Assembly (NCBI GenBank): GCA_013433145.1
Contig: CM024173.1
Coordinates: 3,892,101 to 3,956,100 of the forward strand
DNA length: 64,000 nt
Reading direction: 5' to 3'
Source of the DNA: Ascaris suum
Lineage: Eukaryota > Nematoda > Chromadorea > Rhabditida > Ascarididae
The notes beneath the pieces were generated by a model, which was given only the letters and a program-made list of their open reading frames with translations, had not been told where the DNA came from and ran no database searches. Each line of letters opens with the position of its first letter. The stretch's first letter is position 1. A program made the translations under genes and the position numbers. Below are positions 26,294 through 39,735 of this stretch, piece by piece.

Positions 26294-26339
26294 AAATGAA
26301 GTATTCTGGTTATTCACTCATAACCAGAATACTTCATTT
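26294..26339. repeat. Perfect inverted repeat, 20-bp arms, 6-nt loop
   Basis: The arm starting AAATGAAGTATTC (26294-26313) is matched exactly by its reverse complement at 26320-26339 across the loop TCACTC. It would fold into a perfect hairpin on either strand. It lies about 100 bp beyond the small ORF ending at 26192, in intergenic DNA. Confidence 0.95.
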
Positions 26340-27088
26340 TGCAACCTAGACCAATGACTAAAATATTAAAAAAGAGACGATAAGCGCTGCACTTTGCACT
26401 CTTATCTTATCACTTTCACGATTCAAAAGTGTGATCTTCACTCAACACGTTCCTTTGTTCCTTTCTGTTTCTGTATTTGTCGAGTTGCGTTGTTGCGCAC
26501 TATGTAGTTGTATCGAGTATTCTGTAGTGTAAATTGCTTAGTGTGTAGTTATTTAGTCGAGTTGTGTTCTTAATTGTTTTCATCACCGAATTTGTATACC
26601 TAAGAGGACTTCATCCAGCGATCACTACCTAGTTGTCTGGCTTACAAACAGTTTCGCACATATAGCAAGGTACCGACTATGATTACTTATGTCGTTCTTA
26701 CCCAGCTGCCTAGCTCTCTTTACGCCGTCCACTTTTACTTCAATGCGCTCTTTTTTGTTTTCTTTCCGCTATCGTTTATGCGTCATGATGCATTGCACAT
26801 CTCACGTGTTGATTAAAATACAAATTACATCGATTCGGTATGGCTACACCAAGTTGCTATGGTAATACCTACTTGAGGGTAACACCCATCCCCCAATGCA
26901 ATCATACAGGTTACATAAAGTTACATCTATTTGGTAAGGTGGCAATCACTTCTGCAGGGTCACACGTATTCGCTGAGGCTATTTAGACTCGGTATGTTTA
27001 GACCGATTCGCAAAATGTCTGAAGGATTTCAGTCAAATCCCCTCTGCACACCTTGAAAGAGCATGATGTGAGCAAGATTTTATGAAGA

Positions 27089-30000
27089 CTAGTTGTTGAG
27101 CATTTTGAGTGCCTCCTCGTATGCGGGTGGGGGCGCTTCTCCTTCTTCACGTGATGTTGATTCCAGTACTCGGTTTTCTTTCAAATCCACGGTCGATTCT
27201 TTCTGCAAAATTCAAGCTGTCTTTATGACCAATCGAAATGACACTTTGGCGATATGCTAAAATGGCGACGAGATGACATACAACACAACCACTTTCCAGA
27301 AAGTAAAGAGGACTCGCTAACGGCTCTGTTGACTTTTGATGGTCATTTGCATTTTTTGAAATTTCGTTTCTAAGGCATTTCAAATAGAGGCAAGAGGAAA
27401 TGCAGTATATACTTCCACCAGTGCGATAACTATTATTAGCAATGCTTGAAATCTCATGTTTAGGACAAACTCTTATCTCTTTCAGAGATTTAGGTGATAA
27501 CGAACCGCTTAATGATCTGTGGAAATAACATTAGAACTAAAGTTTTGATCAGTTGACAAATGACAACACGGAGGGGTGCGAACTCTCGTTCTCTTCCTTG
27601 CCCCGCCAACAACTTACCATTTAGCTACTGTTGACACTCCACTTCAGTTCGCTTTTCGTTTAAAACTTTAATTCTAACTAATGTAGTTCATTCCTAATTT
27701 AATTGTTTCTGCTATGCACTCATCAAGCGTGTTGCGTTATGTGCGTTGTATGTTGCGCTATGAATCGATGGAATTGAAGAAAAAAGTAACGTCCGGCTCA
27801 GCGGTAATCCAGTAGTCCAGGCATCTGCCCAATTAATGGGAGGTAGCCGTTTGCATCTGCCTACAACAACTTTGTCCCCTGCTCATCAAACAATATTTGA
27901 CTAGAGAAAAAGCAAAAATTTAAAAATCACTTGGAAACTCGTAGTTGATACTTTTTATCTCGTCACAACAGAACGACTCTTGACAAAAAAAAGCATAATC
28001 GATGCGTCTCATTCGTCAGCGCTTCGTATCCACTAATTTCAGAGGCAAACCGAGAGAATCGAGAGTTAAAGACGTCAAAGAATGATGAACAAAGTTCGCA
28101 ATAAAGCCTAGCAGAAAAATTCTAGATAACCTTTTACCAAAGGAATGCTCGTCGTAAGTGCTTGAGCATAAGAAGGCAACGAATTATCGCTATATTCTCG
28201 AAAAGCCGCCCATATAACACCTCGTCCACCACAGCATTGTGCGTCATGTGGTGGAGGTGCCAAACAAGGGAATGAGCTGGCTAGATTTAGAGAAAGTAAT
28301 AGTTCCTCCTAAAAGCAATAAACGTTTAATTGGTACTAGTCCCATCTCATAAAGATGTATCAATGCTAACTGAGTTCGAATAAGGTGTTGAAAATTCAAG
28401 AAAAACTAGTTCAGCATATTTACGCTTCATCTAGTGGTTAAAGCGAATCGAACGAAGACGCTCAAGAGTTCCCTTTTCGGTAAGCGACTCGAATCCGTTG
28501 AATGAAATCATTATATTAATAAGAATAGCTAGCTATTGGTCGAATCAGGATTTTTAAAAGGAGTTGTCATTCATTCTTACAGACTCCAATACTATCATTG
28601 CATAGGTAGAGGTGGTCTAGGTTATACTGTCAATATTGTCACCTTATAGATGTATAAGGTTGCCAAAAGAACATAAACTTCTCAACGCTTTTCTTACCAC
28701 GTTGGGAATCCCTTCAGTCTATTCCTTCGGTGGTCTATCTAGCCAATCTACCAATGCCTGATGCTTGATGATGATTGTTCATTATATGCTTTACTTTATA
28801 GTTTTATTCACGTTTGCGACATTGCATTTGCTAGCAGTTATATTTGTTTTCAGAGGAATCGTAAGTAAATCAGAATTAATGAATACCTGACGTCTGTTTC
28901 GTGACATTTGTCGTCTTTTGTAAACCTTTCTGCAGAAGCATAAAAAATTCATGAACAGACAACACAATAACACACCAATTAGCCAAACAATCGGGGACCA
29001 CTTGAAAATTTCATCGACAGGCACCTGTAAGCATACATTCATCAACCACTCCCGCACACAGTAAAGAGTGACTATTTAAATGATATCGCATAATGGTAAA
29101 TGATTTCATGGCTAATAAAATGTTGCTGCATCCTATCCAAGCTCGAATTCATATCCACAAAAGCAAGGCAGTGACTACCTGTCGCACTGCCAAATGGTTG
29201 ATAGCCCATCATTCCCAATTTCAATCAACCGCTACCGCCTTCAAAGTCGTCGCGGAACGAGCATAAGAAATATGTGAACGAGCCTGCCATCTCCAAGTAA
29301 AATTTCACATTAAGTGGAGTGGATAATGCAATTGCGAGCAAACTTCAGTGTTGCAGGGTCTCATTTTTACTAATGAAATCCTTTCAACGGCATTGTCGAG
29401 GTTGGTTAACAAATGATATCACAGTGAAATCTGATTTGGGGAATTCGCTTGAGGCAGTAGAATTTCCTTCTCTAGTCGACGAATAGAGATGGAAATTCTA
29501 GACTGGAATTCAACTTTGCTTTAAAAGCGATCAAATGAATAGATGACGTAAAGACAAGATGAAAAGGAAGAAGAAATAAAGAGCATAAAACGAACCTCAA
29601 GTTTCATAAGGAAGAAGAGGATCGCGACCATAAAGAAAACACCCGCTAATATGATCAACTTCTTGATTTCTTCATAATTACCGGGGTGATCCTACAAAAC
29701 ATCTTCATGACTTCTCGAAGGCGTATTGGTTGTTTGTTTGTTTTTATACCACACAAAGCTAGTATTATTGTTGGTGAATTCGACTGCACTAATTTTATGC
29801 CATAAACAATTGCATATGCGAAGAGAGGTACACTATGGATTCTAAACTTTAAAAAAAAACAGTGGAAAGGTCGTCCATAAGAAGTTGAAAAGTTGGTTTT
29901 AAAATTCAAATTTGGCGAAAACAATTTTTTGAGGGGGAAAGGGTGGAGGGGGGAAGGGAAGCTTTTTCTTTCACGACACTCTAATTTGTGAGATCTGATT

Positions 30001-32761
30001 CTAGGTTGATTGGTGGCAAAAGAATATCTTGCATTTTCCTCACTGACCACTAACATATGCACAGTAATACTATTTCCTTGGTTAATTCCAGCATTAAAAT
30101 ATAATCGATCAATTAAAATATTAAATACGGTTCAAAACAATTAATATTGAGATATGCGATTCAGTTCGAGAGTATTTATTACACCGCATAGATTGCAGAT
30201 GAATTTTTTTTGAGTTGAAAACTGACATTTTGGGAAAATGATTGATCATTTGTGATTTCATTTTTTGGGATCGCAAAGTTTCAACGATGGCCAATCATTC
30301 GCTTATTTCGCTGCAGTACATCGGTGGCGATGTTGATGTTTTTAGATCGTCATTACTGGTGAAAGAACTTCGAAAGATAGCAGTGCACTAGGAAATTAAT
30401 AACCCAACTATTGGCATATTAAATCGTTCTCTTATTCAAACAAAAAAAAAGCATTATATAAGATGAGCAACAAATTTGTTGTCACTTAAAAACACTTCAC
30501 TAATTTATATATTTCCTACTGAACCAATAACAATGAAGCAATTTGTAAACGATAACAATAATGAAAGCAACAGTCGTAATGGTTGATTATATTCGTTCAG
30601 GTATATGCGCACATGTTTGTCTGTTCCCATATTTGCATTTTGAATTGGCCCTCAAGCCACTCGGAGCTATCCTTATTTGTCTTTTCAAACAAATTTGCCT
30701 ATTTACCACGGCCGCATCAGCGAACAAATTTGCATACCATATAAGTCATCAATCAGTCGATCCTTCATTTAACTACCCATCACTGTTGGTGAGATCCTGC
30801 AGTGTTTATATTATAATTAACTGTCATAACTGGGTTTTCTTGCCATGCACTTACATTACAATTTGATAGGGCCGATCTTCCTGATCACTTTGCTTACACT
30901 CTTTTTGAGTCCTACTAGTTAGTTCCTTAAAAATGTTCCGTAATAAATGAAACGGCACTGAAGCAAATTATCGACAAACATATAAATCAATTAGGTATGA
31001 TCTGTGCACATGGACTTATAGCATTACAAGTAAGTGAAATATTCTGTGTACTGTGTTAAAGCTGTGCATTCACTAATGAATATGATATCATCGATAAGTA
31101 CCTTATGTGTAAACATTTCACACATCGATAAACTCACAACGAACTTCCACCATTAACAAAATTCGAAAATCTTCCTCCCTATTTCCGCTGATCACCAACT
31201 GAATGCGTCTATCAGAAAGTGTGTTGTGTGCTCGTGTATGTGTTAATATGATTATAATTCAATAGTGGATTACAACCGTGGAATATAAATCGATAGCATT
31301 CGAAAGTACATTCTAGCAAAGTATTTGAGGAGCACTGAATGGAAATATTTGTGGAAAGATGGATCGCGTTAGGAAGTTTGAGATGGCTTCGAATGGAAAA
31401 ACTGGTTTCAACTTTGTAATAATCAGGTTGGTCGTTTGTTAAAAATCACTCTCATAGAAAAGCGAGCATTTAAAAGCGTTCTGAAGCTGAAAGCAACAAG
31501 AAACATTTCGCTGTAAATGAGATAGATATTTCGACCGGTCGAACGTGTTCTACATCCACTTTCTAATTTACAACACTGAACAGAACATAAACAAATTTTT
31601 CAGTTTTTTCAGCTCAACGGATGAAAACTGAGGTCATGCTTCGCGGTTACCAATCAGTACGGTGAATATGCAAAATCGAGATCAGTTAGGTGACTGAAAT
31701 ATAAAAATCGACCAGTCAGTCAGTCGTTCTTTTAATAAATCTTTCCTTCACTATGCAACGATTCAACTATAAAGAAGCCCGTAATTGAAAGAGGAGGCGA
31801 GGTGACCACTTGAGTTTTCAAATCCGACGCCGATCTTTTACATGGGCAGACTTAAAGGGTCTGACTTTTGAGCTAGCAAATGAATTGCCACCAAATCGCT
31901 GAGAATGATTGACGCTTAGAAACCAAAAACTAGTCCCTAGCGAAATGAGTGCCCTCCCCCAACCCCCCCCCCCTACTGCTGCCAGCTCTCCCGCAAAACC
32001 TAGATTAAGCCACTTTTCCGAAGTGCTTGTTGAATTTGATTAAATCGCATAACGACTATTTGCACAAAAAATGGCATATCCAAAAACAGCATTCATTTTG
32101 GAGGCAGCAGGGAAACATGTGTTTGTTACAGAAACAGTTACCACGAGTGAATGATATTCCTGCAGCGAAATAGCATGAATTATCGAGAGAAAGTGAGAAG
32201 AAAAGATTAAAGAAAAATTCGACGTCTTTATCGTTATTCGATGGCGTTTTCAGTAGTAGTGTGACGTAATATCTGAAATAAAGTTCCTGCACCTCATAAA
32301 TTTCCGATGATTTTTGAGAGGTAATTAATAAGATTTGGCTTAACTTAGACCTACATGGGGATTATATCTTCTTCTAATTGACTGACCGAGGGATTATTTA
32401 AGGGAGGAGGAAGGGGGGGGGGGTGGCTTATTAAGAGGGTGCTTTTATTTTAGATTTTATCCTACACTATGACTTCAGGAGTTCTATAATGTTTAATTTA
32501 TGCGTGAGTGAAGAAAGACAGGCCTAAGAAATAGGCCTAAGAAAGATAGGTCTTTTACTGGAATTTTAGCTCTGGACAAATTTGTGTAAACATCAATTCC
32601 CATTTTTAATTCCTGTAATTAAAAAAACTGTATTGAATCGAAACGGACCTTTGATCATCGAGAGTGCTGAGCGAAGAAATGCGGTGGTCACTCCACCTCT
32701 GCATACCATCATTTGGAAGCGTTATTGACACCGAAGGAAATGTCGACGGTCCAGCCTCCAT
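27089..32761 (-). CDS. Two-pass membrane protein with C-terminal PPPAY motif, family unrecognised
   Basis: The model has five exons: 32645-32761, 31842-31898 (uncertain), 29596-29691, 28887-29024 and 27089-27202, about 173 residues. The last three join cleanly in phase 0. The first membrane segment is LIILAGVFFMVAILFF (about 70-89), followed by a short acidic loop (VPVDEIFKWS). The second is PIVWLIGVLLCCLFMNFLCF (about 101-120), then a basic stop-transfer RKVYKRRQMSRNRR. The tail ends EGEAPPPAYEEALKMLNN; PPPAY is a classic PPxY ligand for WW domains of NEDD4-type ubiquitin ligases. The N-terminus is Ser/Pro-rich. A tttcag 29 nt upstream of the ATG suggests trans-splicing. The layout recalls vertebrate TMEM51/TMEM139-like proteins, but I claim no orthology. 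The exon 1 donor (gtttcg) and exon 2 are the weak points; an alternative exon 1 end is 32649. Confidence 0.65.
28218..28259. repeat. GC-rich imperfect hairpin in an intron
   Basis: CACC, a 3-nt bulge and TCCACCACA (28218-28233) pair with TGTGGTGGA and GGTG (28247-28259) across a 13-nt loop. It sits in the last intron of the PY-motif gene. Its size and bulge are compatible with a structured RNA element, but there is no direct evidence of expression. Confidence 0.6.
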
Positions 32762-34323
32762 TTCAGAACATATTTCGTTAGAAATGAACACTGAAACTAT
32801 TGCGCTATGTAAATAGAACTCTCTAGCTGACAACAACTCTCTACGTGACATGTTCACCTGAGATAACAACATGCTTAGTAAACAAGACATTCTCACTGAT
32901 TCTACAATAGAAAATTTCTGAAGTTCACGATAGAATCCGCTAATTAGTTGGTGTGATACGTATGGTTCCGGCTCAATCCTTTCGTTACGCAAAGCTCGTG
33001 AGAGTCTCATCATCATAACCGTTGCGAGGAAGCGCTCAGTCGAGCTTAACGATTTACTGAACCTATTACTGTGATTTCAATCATCACTTGCTCAAAGTGA
33101 AATCACGATAGCATTGCTGATTCCCTCAGAAACCAATTCGCCTTCATTCTTCCTCTCGCTACCGATCTCCAACTTCCAACATTTCACTCAAAGAGTCACT
33201 GCAACGCGCATAGCAATTCATTTTTGAAAAAGACCCACAATACCGGGCTTAAAGCATCTAAATTCATGCGGAACAATGAAAAATTCAAATAACTTTTCAA
33301 GAAAAGAGCATCGTTTGATATTTTTGAACTCCTCATCACAATCTTACTCAATCTAAACCAATTGAACGCAAACCTAAAGAAAAAATTAAGCGATACTGAA
33401 TAAGCCAAAATTTACAGTCATCTTGTAGCACAGGAAGAGAAAATTCCTCTTCCTTTTGGATTCTTTGAATCCGTTCCTGCATACATGCCCATTTAAGGAT
33501 GAAGTGCTGAACTTTCAGAGATCTTTATATTCGGTACATTCATGAACTGCTCTCAGTGCGAAGAGGATAGAGAATCTTAACACCTAATAAGAGTATTTAT
33601 AGACCGTGCCAACTTATTATTCATTGTACAAGGGTGGAAATTAATCATTATCTTTCTTTACGAAACATGGAATACTGTGCCGCGTCTTTTACACCCTATT
33701 ATGTTATGTTATTACACTAAACTTATTATATTATGAAACACTTATAGTATATCAACAGCACTGAAGAGAGATACTTATGCACAATGAGTTTTCGTAATAT
33801 TAGACAAATGGTTTGATTTTGAAAAAAAACTTTGGTGTCCACAGCTCGTTTGGGTCGATTACACTTTGTCAGACGTGGAGATTCCTGAGGCAAATCATCA
33901 ATTTGAATAAACTCAAACCTAAAATATCTACGTACCTGTGAATAGGTTTTTTGCGACATGAAATTGTGCCGAAGGGAGTCCACAATAAAATCACAACACC
34001 ACTCATATGAGCATAAAACCTCGTTAAGGGTGACTTCTCAGAAAAACACTAATGGATTATAAAATTTTCTTCATCCGTTTTTCAAAGACTAAGCATAAAA
34101 CATAAAAAGACATATAAGAACGCATAAAAGGACATGCAATCAGTGATGATCGACTTCTGAATTCGACCTCGGGAATCCATTTTCACGTTATTAGCATTAA
34201 ACCGGTCGGCCACTCAATACGCATGAAATATTGAAAAGGGATGAATTTGCAAAGCTGAATAACTCCGAAGTTGCTTATCATTGCGCGCATTTATGTATGC
34301 ATGAGATACGACCATATGACAGG

Positions 34324-34434
34324 TATGTTTCTTCAATTGCTCGCTGCCAACCGTTTCGTCAAGGCCATCCATCGGTTCACTGGCTGCGGCCGCTCTAATA
34401 TGCAGCAAAGTGGAAACAATTCGGGCACCCATAA
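34324..34434 (+). other. Possible exon in a GC island, strand uncertain
   Basis: On the plus strand an acceptor-like tatgacag is followed by an open frame reading MFLQLLAANRFVKAIHRFTG with mostly C-ending codons, up to a gtctcc that could be a donor. The minus strand is also open here (GARIVSTLLHIRAAAASEPM). Local GC is far above the surroundings and includes GCGGCCGC. No domain is recognised and the two readings cannot both be coding. Confidence 0.25.
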
Positions 34435-36929
34435 CGTCTCCGATATGAATTTCAAGTCACAATCGGGCAATCATGCGCATATCGCGTAACCCCATTGCGC
34501 TCAACAAGGTCCTTTTTAGAGATGGACGGAGAATTACGATCCATCATTTTTACAGCCAATAATTTGCTTCCTGCTGATTAGTGATGGCATGCCCCGAAAC
34601 TGTGACCAATTCTACCCTATGAATCTCGATTCAGAGGCTCGGTCGTCTAGAATGTTTTCAAAAACCCTCGAGGCACCCTAAAATGTCAAAGCCCTGGAAT
34701 TGTGGGCGCTCCAATACTCGAGGCAATCGGCAGCAAACTCCCATCCACTCCAACCATATTGCAATTCCCTAGCTTAAAACGATGTTCACATTCAACATCA
34801 GTGAGTGATCTTCTATCCTTCCATCAGCCTGCGTGAGTGACAGCTGCACTCTAACAACTTCCTCATATGAGAACAGACTCATGCCAGCTCGCATAGAGCA
34901 CTACTAAAAGACAGCGTCTGTGTGCAAGGTCAAGCCCTAACCTTGCCAGCGGCAATTACCAAAACACGGTCTCAGATCAAACAGCGCCAGCTCACGGTAA
35001 TTCGAGGCAAGTGAGGACTCAAGCATACTAGAGTAAAAAGCCGTTCTCTGACTGAAAGAAGGAAGAGGAAATGGTGCGTCACAAAGCATCCCATAGCACA
35101 CCTTATAAAATCATTCGATCATCTTAACTAGGAATCCCTGACCAGGAAAAGAGAGCTAAAACGCATCGGAAGAACGCCCCTGAATCAAGGCAATGAAGAA
35201 AAGGAACGTTTCAAGCACTACAGGGAAATTTCTTCCAAAAGACGCCTAAAACAAACTTCCATATGCATGATCTAGATAGACGGAATCAGTAATTGAAGAA
35301 TAAGTTATGAACCTTTAGCGTCCCCCTCGGTTCCCCTCTACAGCGCAGAACTTAACCAACACCGATACTTTAAGACTCAGCATAACGTCGAAGGTACCTA
35401 TAAGACATTAAGGAGACTGTATGGGGCTCTGCTGTAGACGTTTAGTATGGAGTCGATCGATCGGTGACAGTCTCTTTTGAACGGGGTGCCATCAACAGTT
35501 TCTCAACATCTGCCATCCCCCCTTTTAATAGTAACAGATGAAAGCTCGAACTTAAAAATCGCAATATGGGCCATTGTTTCGAACAAATGAGAACTTTTTT
35601 ATTAATAAATGTGGAGTGAAATGCGGGAAATCCTTTAAAGATTCTCAACACTTATTGCTCAGTAACATCCCCTCTCACGTTTATCAGCATTAAACTGTTG
35701 TACTTATTTTTAGAGCAACTAAAATTAGTCGGTCTATAAAGGTAAAGAAATAGGCAAAAACATGGAAAAAAGACGTATATACCACGTAGCGCATAAAAAT
35801 GATGTTCAGAAATGGAACATTTGGAGTATTCGACTCTCGATGAAGGATCGCCGAATTGCGGATGAAGCTAATTTGTTGCAAGATGAATGGAGGGAATTAG
35901 CGAATATCATCATCGCAATGCAACAACTTCGATCAATTTACTCCACGGAATTTTCAATGAGTCGTTGAAGCAATGTGATATTGTTGGTGGTTCCATTAGT
36001 TTTAATTTTTTATTCATTTTTATTATGATAGATGTTTTTTGTGACACTGATATGTTTTCACTGATCAGCATTCATCGATACGCATGTGATCAGGTGGTTT
36101 GTTAATCACCCATGAATTCAAATTACAAAAAACAAAACTCAAATGGCAAATAAATCATTGAAGTGAATTTGAAGCAATCGACAAATAAAATTGGAACGAA
36201 CATCGAAACAATTCGCGCAAACACCTAGTTGAATAATTGCAATTATTCATACCGAATTGAATTATCGACATCGTTGTTAAAAAAGGTCCTTTTTTATGAT
36301 AAAATGAAATATTCGTAATTAGTAACTTGCGTCTTTGCAAATTCATTTTTGTTTAGCATATTATTGCGACCACTAATCTGCACTTATGTGTAAATGGGTG
36401 TATGTTCGCGTGTCTTATCGATGGTTCAATAAGGACTCATAAGGTTTGACTGCTATAAATATATACGAATAGACGGCCAAATAAATTACATTTCAAGTAG
36501 ATCCACCAACATACAACAAGTATCGAACCATAAAAGTGCCTAAAAATCATCTTGTAAGTAGAGCAGCATTTTCCACTAGGCACATAATTAAAAAGTGGAA
36601 AATTATGTTACAATAATTGGCAAGATATGTGCTTTTGCATCCGCACAACCGGTTTCACATATTGCGAACAAATGATCGATGCGCGAAATGATGTCTCCAT
36701 ATTTCATTTACCTGATCGATGCACAATGAAAGGGTGATGAATGCAAAATGCACGCAAACTTCTCTACCTCAAAACATCTGAGACTTCTTTTCGATGTTGA
36801 TGAATTTGCGTGCAATATAGTGTATAGCCATCATCTTATGGTGCACATATTGGTGAGCATATTTCATAATGTTGAGCTCTTTGGTTTGCTATTCAATGTC
36901 ACCGGAACGACAGAGACAAACAGAGAAAT

Positions 36930-36954
36930 ACACACACACACGCACACACACACA
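36930..36954. repeat. CA microsatellite
   Basis: This is a short ACACAC run with one G interruption. It creates His-Thr repeats in an overlapping 118-codon frame that I do not regard as a gene. Confidence 0.9.
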
Positions 36955-37358
36955 AACATGCATTTGCGCATACGCACGTACACGTCGATTGTGTTTTTGC
37001 AAAGGAAATTGGAAATAATGCGTAAAAATAAAAATTTTTATGGAAGAATTATAGCGATCGAGAAAGTGAAAACACGATCATGCTTTCGTAGACACTATCA
37101 TTGACTGAGAATTCAGAACATGGTTGGTGGAATTCCAAAAGCACATATCGCGCCAACCGCTTTATCGTATTTTGGAGCTGGAATACACGTATATGCGTTC
37201 TCTGCTAGAGTTGACGCGCTGTACATATTCGTTCTTATCATACGATTTCCGCCCTATTTTAGCGGTACTTTTGTAAACATGTCCTTCAATCTGCAGAAAT
37301 AATTAAAAACCACAGATATGTCGATATTACAGTAATCTTGTTTATTACAGTCGCTGCG

Positions 37359-37452
37359 GATTTATTATAAATCTGATTTATTGCATTCATTTACCGATTT
37401 ATTGCAATCGCATTTATTGCGAGTTGCAAATTGCAGTTGCAACTTGCAATTG
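37359..37452. repeat. Degenerate ATTTATTGCA cluster
   Basis: Four near-copies of ATTTATTGCA within about 65 bp, followed by a stretch of TTGCAA words (gcaaattgcagttgcaactt). No coding potential. Confidence 0.7.
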
Positions 37453-39735
37453 TAAACTCAACTCCACTGATATACTGAATACAGTCGATATTTGAATATA
37501 TGGTAATAAAACCTCGAAAAAACTAAAACAGTTCTTTGTTTAAGAACGATAATTTAACCATCTCAACAAATGAGAGATATTAAATATTAAATGTCTGTAT
37601 TTTAGATGGTGCAAAATGCTGTGATCATAACATAAAAGAAGAGGATTTGCATAAATGCAAATTACATGCATTCAAGTAACAACTACTGTCATATCCTCGC
37701 AACACATTCCTGCACGCTATTCTATTCAAGTACTTTGTTTTATTGTTAATGGGCCAAACATTTTGGGTCTTACAGCAATCGGGCCATAAGAACGTAGATA
37801 AATGTTCGCTGTAGATCAAATGCGTACTCAAATTAACGACTGCAATGAAGCACCTAGAGCATAATCGCGCAAGTTTAATAAGTCATTCTGTTCAGTATGT
37901 GTTTGAAGTTCTATAAGCAGTTTCAGTTGGAGAATATATGTCTAGTATGAGTAATATGATAGATTCATGTAAATAATGACAATTATAAAATGGTCAGAAT
38001 GGATAATCGGCCGATCGATTGGTGATACGTAGTGTTTCACTAGAATTTTCAAAGCGCGATGCCATTCGCCTATTCGTTAAGCCGCTTTGGAAACGCATCG
38101 AATTTCCCCTCTCCGCTTCATCTCAAACAACATGATCCCAGTAAGGCAGAAAAAAATGTGCTTAGATATCAGATTTAAGCAGATATGAATACTTGGCTTG
38201 ATTAAGCTTAGGCTTTAACACGTTCTACTCAAATAATAAATTCGGTCCCAATATCTGTTGAAATTCCTGAAAAGAATTTCGATTGCAAAAGATACATCAA
38301 TATGTATGTGAAAGAAAACAAACAACTAGTACTATACTGGATGATGGTCAACAGTGCGCGATGCACCTATTAGATAATATCAAGATAGTCGCATTATTGG
38401 AGAGAATGTGACGAGGTAAACAACAGGTGAATGAATTGGGCACGGTAACTAAAGGAAAGTAGAGCAATGTAGAGCAAAATGCATCACGGACACTTTGTTC
38501 AGTGAAGTTCGCCAGGTACAAGCATTGCGCCATCCCAGAACAGTACATAAGTGAGCGCTGAATAAATCGCCTAATTGAGTGGAAAACGTTAATCTCTCTC
38601 TGTTATATATAATATATCCTTCTATCGGGTGCGCCTTTTGATGCCTCATTATAATGAAGGCAGCATCATCACTTAACACCTTTTGCATATGGTTTCCTTA
38701 GACGAGATCTCGAATAAATGAACAAACAAATTACCTGAATAAATAAATAAAATAAAGGATAAAGAAATAAATAAGTGGAAAAAAAAAAAAAAACAAAAAC
38801 GAAAATAATTGAAGGCGATGCTGCGAGTGGGAACATTTATTTCAGTTTCTTTGCAAAATGCCATCAAAAAAAAAAAACTATTTAAATCAATTGAGAAACG
38901 AAATGAATGAAGCATAATGAAGACAACTTTATTATTTTATATTCACTCGAGACCATTAAATATATTCATAGTAAATGTGCCAATTGCAGAGACGAAGCAA
39001 AAAACCACTAATATATTTGATCAACTCTAGCAAAAAAAATCATAAAATTGTAAAATTTTCCAATAGAAATATATATAAAAATTAAAATTCTTTCTTTTCC
39101 CCATAGATCATTCTTCATAGAGGAAAATTCATCCATTTAGCGATTCGCTTGAATTGCTACTTCAATCGCAGCAAATATTAAGTTACTTTACTCCAAACGT
39201 CCACAAGTTTATTTACATTTCCAAATAGATTAATTCGACTTAATGGAAAATTAGCTAAAAGTTTAAAAACAGTAAAAAGTGCATCCAAACGAATTAAATC
39301 AAAGATGGCAATTATCTATTTACGTTTTTTTCTATTATTTGAATGCAGAACCTTTAGAGAAATTTTTCCTTGAAAGTTATTGATGTTGGATTAAAGACGT
39401 CATATTTCATACGAGTGAAAATAAACTGTTTTGAAAAGCAGTTTTCACTCTAGGCTGATTTCTTCTGAAAGTCATCAGCGCCGAAGAACTATGAAGATGG
39501 ACAGACTTCAAATGCTAATTCAAAATTCTCGAATGATTCAAATGCATTAAAGACTGAGAAACAAATGGGGAATCGTGCCAGTGCAGCCGGCAAGATGTAC
39601 GCTTTCATATTTCGTCCATCCGATCAGCCGATATTACAAATCACCAGTAAAAAAGAAATAATTATGATCGATCAAGTAGGCCTTATAAGGGGGTTGACTT
39701 TGCCACTACTCGATCGGTATAATGTGCGCATATAA

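Larger units (their letters stand above)
22055..27088. other. Intergenic region between elongase and PY-motif gene (3' ends converge)
   Basis: Two genes end toward this 5-kb stretch. It contains the candidate short ORF at 25938-26192, a perfect hairpin at 26294-26339, and the longest otherwise unexplained ORF (24824-25255, 143 codons). I saw no recognisable domain and no clear AATAAA close behind either stop codon. Confidence 0.6.

Noticed and set aside
28424..28500. tRNA-like stretch (tagtggttaaagc ... ctcgaatcc)
   Set aside because: Boxes are spaced like a tRNA but no acceptor or anticodon stem pairs convincingly.
29655..30062. 135-codon minus-strand frame overlapping the PY-motif gene
   Set aside because: It runs through the acceptor of the first membrane exon in the wrong frame; the exon frame gives a clear membrane segment.
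36748..37104. 118-codon plus-strand frame
   Set aside because: Crosses a CA microsatellite (His-Thr repeats) and shows no splice or family evidence.
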